This document shows positions 50,440-59,380 of a stretch of 64,000 nucleotides of DNA, piece by piece; positions within the stretch are counted from its first letter, which is position 1, and every line of letters starts with the position of its first letter. The stretch comes from Hymenobacter aquaticus (lineage in GTDB: Bacteria; Bacteroidota; Bacteroidia; Cytophagales; Hymenobacteraceae), in contig NZ_SRLC01000001.1 of the NCBI RefSeq assembly GCF_004765605.1, forward strand, positions 2,666,001 through 2,730,000, given 5' to 3'. Position numbers and translations under genes: made by a program. The notes under the pieces are model-generated. The model saw only the letters and a program-made list of their open reading frames with translations. It was not told where the DNA came from and searched no databases.

Positions 50440-51231
50440 ATGTCCAACTTCCCACCCCCAGTTCCCCGCCTGACCGTGCTCGGCGCGGGACCCGGCGACC
50501 CGGAGCTCTTCACGCTGAAAGGCGTGCGGGTGCTGGGCGAGGCCGACGTGGTGCTCTACGACGCGCTGGCCAACAACGACCTGCTGGGCTACGTGCGGCC
50601 CGGTGCCCCGCAGATTTTCGTGGGCAAGCGGCGCGGCCTGCGCAGCTACCACCAGGACGAAATCAACGCCCTGATTGTGGATAGCGCCCGCCAGCACGGC
50701 CACGTGGTGCGGCTCAAGGGCGGCGACCCGTTCGTGTTTGGCCGGGGCCGGGAGGAAATGCTCTACGCCGAGCAGCACGGCCTGCGCACCGACTACGTGC
50801 CCGGCATCAGCAGCGCGGTGGCCGCCGCCGGCAGCGTGGGCATTCCCGTCACGCACCGCGGCAGCAGTGAGGGTTTCCAAGTGGTTACGGCCACTACGGC
50901 CACCGGCGAATTGTCGGCCGCCGTGCGGGAAGCGGCCCGCTCCCGCACCACCACGGTCATTCTGATGGGCCTGAGCCAGCTGGGGCGCATCGTGGAGATT
51001 TTCAGTCAGCACGGGCAGAGCGGCACGCCGGCGGCCATCGTGCAGAACGGCACCCTGCCCGCCGCCCGCCTCGTGACGGGCCCGGTGCGGGAGCTGCCGA
51101 TGCGGGCCGCGGCGGCCGGCATCGGGGCCCCGGCCATCATCATTATCGGCGAAGTAGCCCGCCTGGCCACAGCCGATGCGGCGATGCCGGCGGTGTTTTC
51201 CGAGCTGCTTTCCTACGCCGAAGTGGCTTAG
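50440..51231 (+). CDS. cobA: Uroporphyrinogen-III C-methyltransferase (SUMT)
   Basis: Adds two methyl groups from S-adenosylmethionine to uroporphyrinogen III, giving precorrin-2 for siroheme. The 263 residues carry the family signatures LGAGPGDPELFTLKGVRVL, VRLKGGDPFVFGRGREE, the SAM-binding PGISSAVAAAGSVGIPVTHRG and GAPAIIIIGEVARL. It lacks the CysG N-terminal half; that activity is supplied by the fusion protein encoded at 59381. It serves the siroheme of CysI. It uses SAM, and the operon is headed by a SAM riboswitch. Confidence 0.95.
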   Translation: MSNFPPPVPRLTVLGAGPGDPELFTLKGVRVLGEADVVLYDALANNDLLGYVRPGAPQIFVGKRRGLRSYHQDEINALIVDSARQHGHVVRLKGGDPFVFGRGREEMLYAEQHGLRTDYVPGISSAVAAAGSVGIPVTHRGSSEGFQVVTATTATGELSAAVREAARSRTTTVILMGLSQLGRIVEIFSQHGQSGTPAAIVQNGTLPAARLVTGPVRELPMRAAAAGIGAPAIIIIGEVARLATADAAMPAVFSELLSYAEVA

Positions 51232-51269
51232 AAAAAGGAGACAAAAGAACCTCATGCCTGATCTGGCGT

Positions 51270-51412
51270 CCGCGCAGTCGAAGTATCTCTACCGCAATGG
51301 TAACTCCTGACGTCTGCCACGAAGCGGTAGAGATGCTTCGGCTTCGCTCAGCATGACAATTACTCTGGCAACGTCAGCACGCGAGATTCCTCGCGCTGCT
51401 CGGAATGACGTC
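51270..51412. repeat. Decayed dispersed repeat upstream of cysJ
   Basis: Pieces of the ATCTC/CACGCGAGAT family: a 12-base pair of AGTATCTCTACCGC and GCGGTAGAGATGCTTCG facing each other, then CAACGTCAGCACGCGAGATTCC. It is less perfect than the copies at 28 and 30 kb. Confidence 0.65.
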
Positions 51413-51468
51413 CTGGATTGCCCCTCCTACCCTCCTGCCCGCCTACCCTTCTAAACTGCCCTTCCGCC

Positions 51469-53298
51469 ATGAGCCTTCTTTCGCAAGACCCTGCCCTGCC
51501 CCTGGGCCTCGACGACAGCACGTTGCAGCGCCTGACCACCGGCCTCTCCGACCAGCAGCTGATCTGGTTGAGCGGCTACTTTTACGGCCGCACCGCGGCG
51601 GGCCGCCGCGAGTTGCAAAGCGCCCAGTCGGTGCCACAGGTGGCGGCCCCAGCGGCGGCTTCCAAGCTGACGATTCTGTACGGCTCCCAGACCGGCAACA
51701 GCAAGAAAGTAGCCCAGCAAACGGCCGAGAAAGCCAAGCAGCGCGGCGTGCAGGTGACGGTGCAGGACGTGAACGACTACGCCACCCGGGCCCTCAAAAC
51801 TGAGCAGCAGCTCTTGCTGGTGGTCAGTACCCAGGGCGAGGGTGAGCCGCCGGTAGCGGCCGAGGAGCTGCACCAGTTTCTGCTCAGCAACCGCGCGCCC
51901 AAATTGCCCGATTTGCGCTACTCGGTGCTGGCCCTGGGCGACAAAAGCTACGTGCAGTTCTGCCAGACCGGCCGGGAGTTTGATGAGCGCCTGGCTGAGC
52001 TCGGGGCCCAGCGCCTGCTAGAGCGCGTAGAGTGCGACGTAGACTACCAGGAAACCGCTCAGCAGTGGGCCGACCAGGTGCTCAACGTCATTGCCGCCGA
52101 AGCCTCGGCGGCCAATGGCGGGCACGTAAGCAGCAACGGCCACGCCGCGGCTACCGAAACCCTGACCGCGCCGGAGCCGGCCGCCTACTCCCACCACAAC
52201 CCCTTCGAGGCTACGGTGCTGGAAAAGATTCAGCTCAACGGCCGGGGCTCCAGCAAGGAAACCTACCACATCGAGCTGTCCTTGGCCGATTCGGGCCTGC
52301 ACTACGAGCCCGGCGACGCCTTATCGGTGGTGCCGCGCAACGGGGAGGCGCTGGTAGCCGAAGTGCTCCAGGCAGCCCGCCTCGACGGGGCCGCGCCGAT
52401 TCAGCTTTCGGGCGTGGAGTTTGAGCTGGGCACGGCGTTGACGCAAAAGCTGGAGCTCTCGGTGCTGACGCGCGACGTGCTGGAACGCTACGCCGCCGCC
52501 GCCCCGCAGCACAAGCCGCTGGCCGACCTCATCACCGACATTCCGCAGCTGCAACAGTACGTGTACGGCCGCGACGTGGCAGATTTGCTGCGCGAGTTTC
52601 CCGCCGAGTTGTCGGCCGGGCAGCTGGCGGCGGTGCTGCGGCCTTTGCCGGCCCGGGCTTATTCTATTGCCAGCAGCCTGCTGGTGCACCCCGAGGAAGT
52701 GCACCTCACGGTGGGCGCGGTGCGCTACGCCGCCCACGGCCGCACCAAGCACGGCGTGTGCTCGTCGCACCTGGCCGACCGTCTCGATATTGACCACACG
52801 GCCCGGGTGTTTGTGGAGCGCAACGAGTACTTCAAGCTGCCTCAGGACGGGGCCACCGACATCATCATGGTGGGCGCGGGCACGGGCGTGGCACCCTTCC
52901 GGGCCTTCGTGGAAGAGCGGGTGGAGCTGGGCGCCGAGGGCCGCAACTGGCTGCTGTTCGGCAACCCCAATTTCACTACCGACTTCCTCTACCAGACCGA
53001 GTGGCTGCAACACCTCAAGCGCGGCACCCTGCGCCACCTCGACGTGGCCTTCAGCCGCGACCAGGCTGAGAAAATCTACGTGCAGCACCGCCTGCTCGAA
53101 AAGTCGCGCGACGTGTACGGCTGGCTTGAAAACGGAGCGCACTTCTACGTCTGCGGCGACAAGGCCCGCTTGGGCTCGGCCATTCAGGAAGCCCTCAAGC
53201 AAGTGGTGCAGCGCGAAGCCGGCTGCTCCCCGGATGACGCCGCCGACTACCTGCGCGGGCTCAAAAAGCAGCGCCGGTATTTGGAGGACGTGTATTAA
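51469..53298 (+). CDS. cysJ: Sulfite reductase flavoprotein subunit
   Basis: Carries electrons from NADPH to the siroheme subunit CysI. The 609 residues contain a flavodoxin FMN domain (LTILYGSQTGNSKKVAQQ, then VSTQGEGEPP and LALGDKSY), a connecting helical part, an FAD domain (RAYSIASS, GVCSSHLADRL) and the NADP-binding end (IIMVGAGTGVAPFRAFVEER, FYVCGDKARLG, then RYLEDVY). The ATG at 51469 (MSLLSQDPALPLGL) is chosen over an upstream in-frame start inside the repeat. Its partner CysI is encoded 4 kb downstream, separated by a TonB receptor and a DUF2490 gene. Confidence 0.94.
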   Translation: MSLLSQDPALPLGLDDSTLQRLTTGLSDQQLIWLSGYFYGRTAAGRRELQSAQSVPQVAAPAAASKLTILYGSQTGNSKKVAQQTAEKAKQRGVQVTVQDVNDYATRALKTEQQLLLVVSTQGEGEPPVAAEELHQFLLSNRAPKLPDLRYSVLALGDKSYVQFCQTGREFDERLAELGAQRLLERVECDVDYQETAQQWADQVLNVIAAEASAANGGHVSSNGHAAATETLTAPEPAAYSHHNPFEATVLEKIQLNGRGSSKETYHIELSLADSGLHYEPGDALSVVPRNGEALVAEVLQAARLDGAAPIQLSGVEFELGTALTQKLELSVLTRDVLERYAAAAPQHKPLADLITDIPQLQQYVYGRDVADLLREFPAELSAGQLAAVLRPLPARAYSIASSLLVHPEEVHLTVGAVRYAAHGRTKHGVCSSHLADRLDIDHTARVFVERNEYFKLPQDGATDIIMVGAGTGVAPFRAFVEERVELGAEGRNWLLFGNPNFTTDFLYQTEWLQHLKRGTLRHLDVAFSRDQAEKIYVQHRLLEKSRDVYGWLENGAHFYVCGDKARLGSAIQEALKQVVQREAGCSPDDAADYLRGLKKQRRYLEDVY

Positions 53299-53314
53299 GC
53301 TCCCGAACGAGTGT

Positions 53315-53408
53315 AGAGACGCGCATTTGCGGCTCGGCGTTGAACGACTTGACTTCAACGACGCCTAGTAAACAACGACTGAGACGCAAATAGGCGGCTC
53401 GACGCCCC
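53315..53408. repeat. Degenerate REP pair after cysJ
   Basis: A forward unit GTAGAGACGCGCATTTGCGG at 53315 and an inverted-looking unit near 53375-53405 (ACTGAGACGCAAATAGGCGG), with TTGAACGACTTGA tails. It is a diverged member of the RAYT-linked REP family. Confidence 0.7.
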
Positions 53409-53483
53409 GGCGGCTTCTGCTCTCAGCAACCCCGTCCCTTGCTCCCCTATTCCCCTTTCCCCAATCTCTGCCTTTCCACCATC

Positions 53484-53528
53484 ATGACTGCCCTGGGTTG
53501 CCTGAACCGATGTTGTAGCCGCGCCTAA
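53484..53528 (+). CDS. Candidate Cys leader peptide (14 residues)
   Basis: A complete mini-ORF, MTALGCLNRCCSRA, with three Cys including a Cys-Cys pair 3 codons from the end. It stands 74 bases before the TonB receptor start and is immediately followed by two overlapping hairpins that exclude each other. Layout and codon content mirror the leader before cysH. If ribosomes stall at the Cys codons when cysteinyl-tRNA is short, the first hairpin is left free and blocks the second. Translation is unproven. Confidence 0.62.
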   Translation: MTALGCLNRCCSRA

Positions 53529-53531
53529 AAC

Positions 53532-53580
53532 CTGCGCCGCCGGGCGCAGCTGGCTTTGCGCGGCCGGCCTGCTTCTTTCC
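53532..53580 (+). promoter_or_regulatory. Attenuator with mutually exclusive hairpins
   Basis: Hairpin 1: CTGCGCC (53532-53538) with GGCGCAG (53543-53549), 4-base loop. Hairpin 2: GCCGGGCGCA (53539-53548) with TGCGC-GG-CCGGC (53557-53568), followed by CTGCTTCTTTCC. They share bases 53539-53549, so only one can form. A ribosome at the leader stop codon (53526-53528) would cover the left arm of hairpin 1 and favour hairpin 2, the terminator-like one. Confidence 0.62.
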
Positions 53581-53602
53581 TTCCAACCCTGCTACCCAGA
53601 TT

Positions 53603-56488
53603 ATGAGAAAACTAGTTACTTCTTCCGTCCTGGCCCCGATTTTGGCGGTGGCCAGCGTGGCCCCGGCCCGGGCCCAGGATGCCATTATTGCCATCAGCGG
53701 CGTGGTGCGCGAAAACGGCACCAACCAGCCCCTGCCGGGCGTGAGCATCAGCGTCAAGAATGGTGCGGTGGGCGTGCTCAGCGACGCCAGCGGCCAGTTT
53801 GCGCTGAAAGCCAAGCTCAAGTTTCCCTTCACCCTCGTGTTCAACATGCTGGGCTACGACGCCAAGGAGGTTGAAATCGTGAATGCGACGAACCTCGTGT
53901 CGGTGGCCCTGGAGTCGAAGGCCCTGCTCACCAATGAGGTGGTCGTGTCGGCTTCGCGGGTCGAGGAAAGCCGGCTCCGCTCGCCGGTGGCCATTGAGAA
54001 GCTCGACATCCGGGCCATCAAGGAAACGCCCGCGCCGAGCTTCTACGACGCGCTGGAAAACGTGAAGGGCGTGCAAATGACCACCTCCAGCCTCACCTTC
54101 AAGGTGCCCAACACCCGGGGCTTCAACATCCCGAACAACTTCCGCTTCATGCAGCTCGTGGACGGCGTCGACATGCAGGCGGCTACGCTGGGCGTGCCGC
54201 TGGGCAACGCCATTGGACCCACCGAGCTGGATATTGCCAGCGTGGAAATCACGCCCGGCGCGGCCTCGGCGCTCTACGGCATGAACGCCATTAACGGCAT
54301 GGCCAACCTCACGACCAAGAGCCCCTTCACCTACCAGGGCCTGAGCGTGTACCAGAAGCTGGGCGTGAACCACGTCGACGGCCAAGACTACAACCCGAGC
54401 CTCTTGACCGAGTCGGCGGTGCGCTGGGCCCAGGTGTTTGGCAAGCGCCAGCAGTGGGCCTACAAAGTGAACGGATCCTATTTGCAGGGCACCGACTGGC
54501 TTTCCGACACCCAGACCGACCAGAACCCCCAGAACCTGAACGCGGCCAACCCCCGCTTCCCCGAGCTGAGTGGCCCGAACAACCCCGCCGCCGACCTCTG
54601 GAACCGCTACGGCGACGATAGGAGCGGCAACGTGGCGGTGCCCATCACTTACAACGGCAAGACCGAAACCTTCAATGTGCGCCGCACCGGCTACTACGAG
54701 AAGGACCTCATCAACCCCACGGTGCGCAACCTTAAGTTCGACGGCAGCCTGCACTACAAGCTCACGGACCGGGCCGAGCTGTCGTACGGCTACCGCTACG
54801 GGCTGATGGACGGCATTTTTCAGCGCGGCAACAAGATTCAGCTCAAAAACGTGACCGTGCAAAGCCACAAGCTGGAGCTGCGTGGCGCTGACTTCGTGGC
54901 CCGGGGCTACGTGCTCGTGGAAAACACCGGCGACTCCTACAACCTCAACCCGCTGGCTACCAACCTGGATTTGAACAACGGCTCGAACAGCGTGTGGGGC
55001 GGCAAGTTCCGCACCGAGTTGCAAAAGCAGGTCGATGCCGGCGTGGACCTGGCTACGGCCATGAAGCTGGCCCGCACCGTCGCCGACCGGGGCCGCGCGG
55101 AGCCCGGCACGGCGGCCTTCGAGCAGCTCAAAAACACGATTACCGGCATCAACAACTGGGATATTGCCGTGAACGTGCCCGGCGCCCCGGTTACCGGCGG
55201 GGCGGCCCTGTGGCAGCGCAGCCGCACCTACCACGGCGAGGCCCAGTGGAACCTGGGCAAGCGCATCGAGTGGGCCGACGTACTGCTCGGCGCCGATGCC
55301 CGGGTATACGAAGTCATTCCCGACGGCAACAACTTCGTGGACTTCAGCAAGCCGCTCTCGGACCGCACCACGCCCGGCGGCAACAACCAGTACTACAAGA
55401 AAGTCGGCGCCTTCGGACAGGCCACCAAGCTGCTGCTGCACGACCGGCTCAAGCTCAACGCCTCGTTGCGGGTGGACTACAACCCCGAGTTCAGCCCCAA
55501 GCTCAACCCGCGGGTGGCGGCCGTCTATACTATTGCGGAGCGGCATAACCTGCGCGCTTCCTACCAGAACGGCTGGCGTTTCCCGGCCTTGTTTGAGGCC
55601 CTTTCGTTCGTGAATAACGGCTCGGTGCGCCGCGTGGGCGGCCTGGGCCGGGTGAACGACGGGCTGGGCTTCCTGGAGAATTCCTACACCCTGGCCTCGC
55701 TCGACAACTTCACCGCCGCCGTGAACCGCGACGTGGCTGCTGACCCGACCGGCACCACGTCCGAGAAGCAGGCCCGGGCCGCGCTGAAAAACCGCGCCGT
55801 GCTGCAAGTCGCCAACCTGCCCACCATGCAGCCCGAGCAAATCAACGCCTACGAGGTGGGCTACAAGAGCGTGCTGCTCGACAACCGCCTGGCCCTCGAC
55901 CTGGACGCGTATTACAACGAGTACACCGGCTTCCTGGGCCAGGTGGAAGTGGCCGTGCCCAAGTCGGGCCCCGTCGGCTCCGACGCCTCGGTGCTCGACA
56001 TGCTGACCCGCGCCAAGCAGGACCGGTACCGCGTCTACACCAACGCCCGCAACACCTACCGCAGCTACGGCTCGGCCCTGGGCGTGACGTATAATTTCTA
56101 CCAGAAATACACCCTGGCCGGCAACGTGAACTACAACGCCCTGGCCAGCAACGAGCAGGCCGACGTCTTCGTGACGGGCTTCAACACGCCCAAGTGGGTA
56201 ACCAACGTGAGCTTCGGCAACCGCGAAATCGTGCGCAACGTGGGCTTCAACGTGGTGTGGCGCCGCCAGAACGCCTTCCTCTGGGAAAGCCAGCTGGCCA
56301 ACGGACGGATTCCGGCCTACCAGACCGTCGATGCCCAGGTAAACGTGCGCGTGCCTAATCTGAAATCCACCATCAAAGTCGGCGGCACCAACCTGCTCAA
56401 CAACCGCTACGTGCAGTACGCCGCCGGCCCCACCATCGGCGGCCTGTACTACGTGGCTTTGACCTTCGACAACACGGTAATCCGGTAA
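53603..56488 (+). CDS. TonB-dependent outer membrane receptor
   Basis: A 961-residue outer membrane transporter. Residues 1-24 are a signal peptide (SVAPARA-Q). Residues 28-110 are a carboxypeptidase-like regulatory domain (ISGVVRENGTNQPLPGVSISVKNGAVG). The plug domain begins near residue 115 (LTNEVVVSASRVEESRLRSPVAIEKLD) and runs through GAASALYGMNAINGMANLTTKSP. The rest is a 22-strand barrel ending LYYVALTFDNTVIR. No SusD partner lies beside it, so it is not a typical polysaccharide utilisation pair. Position inside the sulfur cluster and a Cys-rich leader suggest import of a sulfur-containing compound, which is an inference. Confidence 0.92.
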   Translation: MRKLVTSSVLAPILAVASVAPARAQDAIIAISGVVRENGTNQPLPGVSISVKNGAVGVLSDASGQFALKAKLKFPFTLVFNMLGYDAKEVEIVNATNLVSVALESKALLTNEVVVSASRVEESRLRSPVAIEKLDIRAIKETPAPSFYDALENVKGVQMTTSSLTFKVPNTRGFNIPNNFRFMQLVDGVDMQAATLGVPLGNAIGPTELDIASVEITPGAASALYGMNAINGMANLTTKSPFTYQGLSVYQKLGVNHVDGQDYNPSLLTESAVRWAQVFGKRQQWAYKVNGSYLQGTDWLSDTQTDQNPQNLNAANPRFPELSGPNNPAADLWNRYGDDRSGNVAVPITYNGKTETFNVRRTGYYEKDLINPTVRNLKFDGSLHYKLTDRAELSYGYRYGLMDGIFQRGNKIQLKNVTVQSHKLELRGADFVARGYVLVENTGDSYNLNPLATNLDLNNGSNSVWGGKFRTELQKQVDAGVDLATAMKLARTVADRGRAEPGTAAFEQLKNTITGINNWDIAVNVPGAPVTGGAALWQRSRTYHGEAQWNLGKRIEWADVLLGADARVYEVIPDGNNFVDFSKPLSDRTTPGGNNQYYKKVGAFGQATKLLLHDRLKLNASLRVDYNPEFSPKLNPRVAAVYTIAERHNLRASYQNGWRFPALFEALSFVNNGSVRRVGGLGRVNDGLGFLENSYTLASLDNFTAAVNRDVAADPTGTTSEKQARAALKNRAVLQVANLPTMQPEQINAYEVGYKSVLLDNRLALDLDAYYNEYTGFLGQVEVAVPKSGPVGSDASVLDMLTRAKQDRYRVYTNARNTYRSYGSALGVTYNFYQKYTLAGNVNYNALASNEQADVFVTGFNTPKWVTNVSFGNREIVRNVGFNVVWRRQNAFLWESQLANGRIPAYQTVDAQVNVRVPNLKSTIKVGGTNLLNNRYVQYAAGPTIGGLYYVALTFDNTVIR

Positions 56489-56642
56489 CCCCACCCCAAC
56501 CCCCTTCGCTTGATGCGCAAAATCCTCCGGGAGAGGGGCTTTGATTACTACTCAAACGGGTATTACTCCAACAACCTGACACATCTGGCTCCCCTCTCCC
56601 GGAGGATTTTGCGCATCAAGCGAAGGGGCCGGGGGTGGGGTC
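56489..56642. repeat. Long inverted repeat between TonB receptor and DUF2490 genes
   Basis: Arms 56489-56540 and 56588-56642 face each other; the central 36 bases (CTTCGCTTGATGCGCAAAAT onward to GGGAG) are perfect and the C-rich outer part is near-perfect. The spacer is about 47 bases. The left arm begins right after the receptor stop codon. Confidence 0.87.
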
Positions 56643-56649
56643 CACCACT

Positions 56650-57426
56650 ATGAAACGCCTGCTTCTCCTTGCGCTTTTCCTGTTTCTGGCCGCCCCGCTG
56701 CGCGCCCAGAAGGAGTACGTGCGCGAGCAGCAAACCTGGCTGGGCGTGTTCAACCAAAACCGCTTTTCCCAGCGCTGGGGCTCCTGGACCGATTTGCACC
56801 TGCGCCTGCACGACCATTTCGTGCAGGCGCCTTTTCAGACCGTGGCCCGCGTCGGGCTGACTTACTACCTCACCGACGACGTGCGCCTGACCGGGGGCTA
56901 CGCCTACGTGCACCACTTCCCCGACGGGGCCCGCACCATCTCGCAGGCCGAGCACCGGCCCTGGCAGCAGGTGCAGTGGTTTACCAAATTCCCCCGGGCC
57001 CGACTCATGCAGTGGGTGCGGCTGGAGGAGCGTTTCCGCCGCACGATTCGCCAGAACGAGCGGCTCGACGAATTCGACTTCAACTACCGCACCCGCTACA
57101 ATGCGGCCCTGTTTCTGCCCCTGAGTAAGCGCGGCTTCGAGCCGGGCGGGGTACAATTTCTGCTGAACAACGAGGTGATGATGAACTTCGGTAAGGAAAT
57201 CCGCCTCAACTACTTCGACCAGAACCGGCTGTTTGCGGGCCTGGTCTACCAGGTGAATAAGCACGCCCAAATCCAAGGCGGCTACATGCATTTGTTTCAG
57301 CAGCTGCCGGCTGGCAATGTGTACCGCAACCAGCACACTATCCGGGTTTTCTACTTCCACAATTTCGATTTGCGGCCCGCCGTGTCCTTGGCGCCCACTC
57401 CTACTTCTTCCCCCGTAACTCCCTAA
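56650..57426 (+). CDS. DUF2490 outer membrane beta-barrel protein
   Basis: A 258-residue exported protein of the DUF2490 family, function unknown. Residues 1-19 are a signal peptide (LLLALFLFLAAPLRA-Q). The rest alternates hydrophobic and polar residues with many aromatic girdle residues, as in a small outer membrane barrel: QTWLGVFNQNRFSQRW, DLHLRLHDHFV, VGLTYYLTDDVRLTGGYAYV. The ATG at 56650 is preferred over a GTG at 56635 inside the repeat. It is 5 bases from cysI and so almost certainly cotranscribed. Confidence 0.85.
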   Translation: MKRLLLLALFLFLAAPLRAQKEYVREQQTWLGVFNQNRFSQRWGSWTDLHLRLHDHFVQAPFQTVARVGLTYYLTDDVRLTGGYAYVHHFPDGARTISQAEHRPWQQVQWFTKFPRARLMQWVRLEERFRRTIRQNERLDEFDFNYRTRYNAALFLPLSKRGFEPGGVQFLLNNEVMMNFGKEIRLNYFDQNRLFAGLVYQVNKHAQIQGGYMHLFQQLPAGNVYRNQHTIRVFYFHNFDLRPAVSLAPTPTSSPVTP

Positions 57427-57431
57427 CCCTA

Positions 57432-59147
57432 ATGGCTGACCAGATAAAACTCTCCGAAGTCGAGCACGTCAAGGACGCCAGCAACTATTTGCGCGGCACC
57501 ATCGATGAGAGCCTGCAGAACCGGGTGACGGGGGCCCTGAACCCGGACGACACCCACCTGATCAAGTTTCACGGCTCCTACCAACAAACCGACCGGGACC
57601 TGGAAAGTGAGCGGAAGCGCCAGAAGCTCGAGCCGCTCTACTCCTTCATGATCAGGGTGCGGGTGCCCGGCGGCGTGGCCTCTCCCGACCAGTGGCAGCG
57701 CCTGGACGCACTCAGCGACGAGTACGCCAACGGCACGCTCAAGCTTACCACCCGCCAGACCTTCCAGCTTCACGGCGTATTGAAGCGCGACTTGCAGCAG
57801 ACCATTGCCGGCTTCAATCAGGTGCTCCTGGACAGCATTGCCGGCTGCGGCGACGTGAACCGCAACGTGATGTGCAGCGCCAACCCGCGGGAGTCGGAGC
57901 TGCACCGGCAGGTGTACGAAGCTTCGGTGGCCATCAGCAACCACCTCACGCCCCGCACCACGGCCTACTGGGAGCTGTGGCTGAACGGTGAATCAACCTA
58001 CTCCAGCGCTATCAACGAGGGCGAACAGGAGGATTTTGAGCCGATTTACGGCAAGACGTATTTGCCCCGCAAGTTCAAAATTGCCCTGGCCGTGCCGCCC
58101 ACCAACGACGCCGACGTGTTTGCCAACGACATCGGCCTGGTCGCCATTGAGGAGCAAGGCCAGCTTGTGGGCTTCAACGTGGCCATCGGCGGCGGCATGG
58201 GTATGACGTTCGGGATGAGTGAAACCTACCCGCGCCTGGCCGACGTCATCGGCTTCGTGCCGGCCGATAAGGTGGTGGACGTGTGCGAAAAAGTCCTGAC
58301 GATTCAGCGCGACTGGGGCAACCGGGAAAACCGCAAGTTCAGCCGCCTCAAGTACACGATTGACCGGGTCGGCCTCGCTGCCTTCGTGGCCGAGCTGCAC
58401 CAGCGCCTGGGCTACGAGCTGGCACCGGCTAAGCCGTATACATTCGACACCTCCGGCGACGCCTTCGGCTGGAACGGCGGCCCCGACGGCAAAGCCCACG
58501 TAACGCTCTTCATCGAGGGCGGCCGGGTGTACGACAAGCCGGGCTACGGGCTCAAAACCGCCCTGCGCGACATTGCCGGCTTCCACACCGGCGAGTTCCG
58601 CCTCACCGGCAACCAGAACCTGACCATTGCCAACATCGAACCCGGGAACCGCGGCCGGCTCCAAACCATCCTGGAGGAGCACGGCGTGTGGAGCCGCACC
58701 GAAAAGCAAACCGCGCTGCGGCTTAACTCCCTGGCCTGCGTTGCGTTAAACACTTGCTCCCTGGCCTTTGCGGAAGCCGAACGGTACCTGCCGCAGCTGC
58801 TTGACCGGATTGATCAGGTCATCCGGGCCAACCACCTCACCGACGACGGCATCCTGATTCGGATGACGGGTTGCCCCAACGGCTGCGCCCGCCCCTACCT
58901 GGGCGAAATCGGCTTGGTGGGCCGCGCAATTGGCCGATATAACTTATACTTAGGGGCTAACCACGCCGGCGAGCGGCTCAACAAGCTCTACCGCGAGATG
59001 CTCGACGAGGACGGAATCCTGCAAGAGCTCACGCCCCTGCTCGAAGCCTATGCCGCCGAGCGCCAGCCCGCCGAGCGGTTCGGCGACTTTGTCGTGCGGC
59101 GCGGCGTGGTGGCCGCCACCACCCACGGGCAGAACTTCCACGCCTAG
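57432..59147 (+). CDS. cysI: Sulfite reductase hemoprotein subunit
   Basis: Reduces sulfite to sulfide with six electrons from CysJ. The 571 residues hold two ferredoxin-like repeats (LTTRQTFQLHGVLK near 105, then FRLTGNQNLTIANI) and the siroheme/[4Fe-4S] ligands in two pairs: CVALNTCSLAFAEAERYLP and MTGCPNGCARPYLGEIGLVG. GCGDVNRNVMCSANP is the substrate and siroheme contact loop. Length matches CysI (570 in E. coli). A poly-T run lies just after the stop. Confidence 0.96.
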   Translation: MADQIKLSEVEHVKDASNYLRGTIDESLQNRVTGALNPDDTHLIKFHGSYQQTDRDLESERKRQKLEPLYSFMIRVRVPGGVASPDQWQRLDALSDEYANGTLKLTTRQTFQLHGVLKRDLQQTIAGFNQVLLDSIAGCGDVNRNVMCSANPRESELHRQVYEASVAISNHLTPRTTAYWELWLNGESTYSSAINEGEQEDFEPIYGKTYLPRKFKIALAVPPTNDADVFANDIGLVAIEEQGQLVGFNVAIGGGMGMTFGMSETYPRLADVIGFVPADKVVDVCEKVLTIQRDWGNRENRKFSRLKYTIDRVGLAAFVAELHQRLGYELAPAKPYTFDTSGDAFGWNGGPDGKAHVTLFIEGGRVYDKPGYGLKTALRDIAGFHTGEFRLTGNQNLTIANIEPGNRGRLQTILEEHGVWSRTEKQTALRLNSLACVALNTCSLAFAEAERYLPQLLDRIDQVIRANHLTDDGILIRMTGCPNGCARPYLGEIGLVGRAIGRYNLYLGANHAGERLNKLYREMLDEDGILQELTPLLEAYAAERQPAERFGDFVVRRGVVAATTHGQNFHA

Positions 59148-59189
59148 CCGGCGGTTTTTTGTTTGCCGTGATAGAACGGCCTGTTTACT

Positions 59190-59276
59190 CTGTCATCCTG
59201 AGCTTGCGAAGGACCTTATCACATTCGCGCAACTTGTGCTAGCGTGATAAGGTCCTTCGCAAGCTCAGGATGACAG
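59190..59276. repeat. Perfect inverted repeat, GTCATCCTGAGC family, after cysI
   Basis: Perfect 33-base arms 59190-59222 and 59244-59276 around a 21-base spacer; second member of the family found after cysH. A short CCGAAGCACGCGAGATGCTTCGG palindrome follows at 59277, related to the repeats at 28-30 kb. Confidence 0.88.
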
Positions 59277-59380
59277 CCGAAGCACGCGAGATGCTTCGGC
59301 TGCGCCTCTGCATGACGGTCTTACGTCACCCCGCCCTGCCTGCTCCCGCCCTCTTTCTTTCGCCTGCCAATCACCTTTCC

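Noticed and set aside
53299..53602. Second SAM riboswitch before the TonB receptor
   Set aside because: None of the S-box landmarks (GCAACC, GGTGC-AA) occurs here; only a degenerate REP, the mini-ORF and hairpins are present.
53612..56494. 960-codon minus-strand frame opposite the TonB receptor
   Set aside because: It is the mirror of a well-supported receptor gene, with the His/Val/Gly-rich composition typical of antisense shadows.
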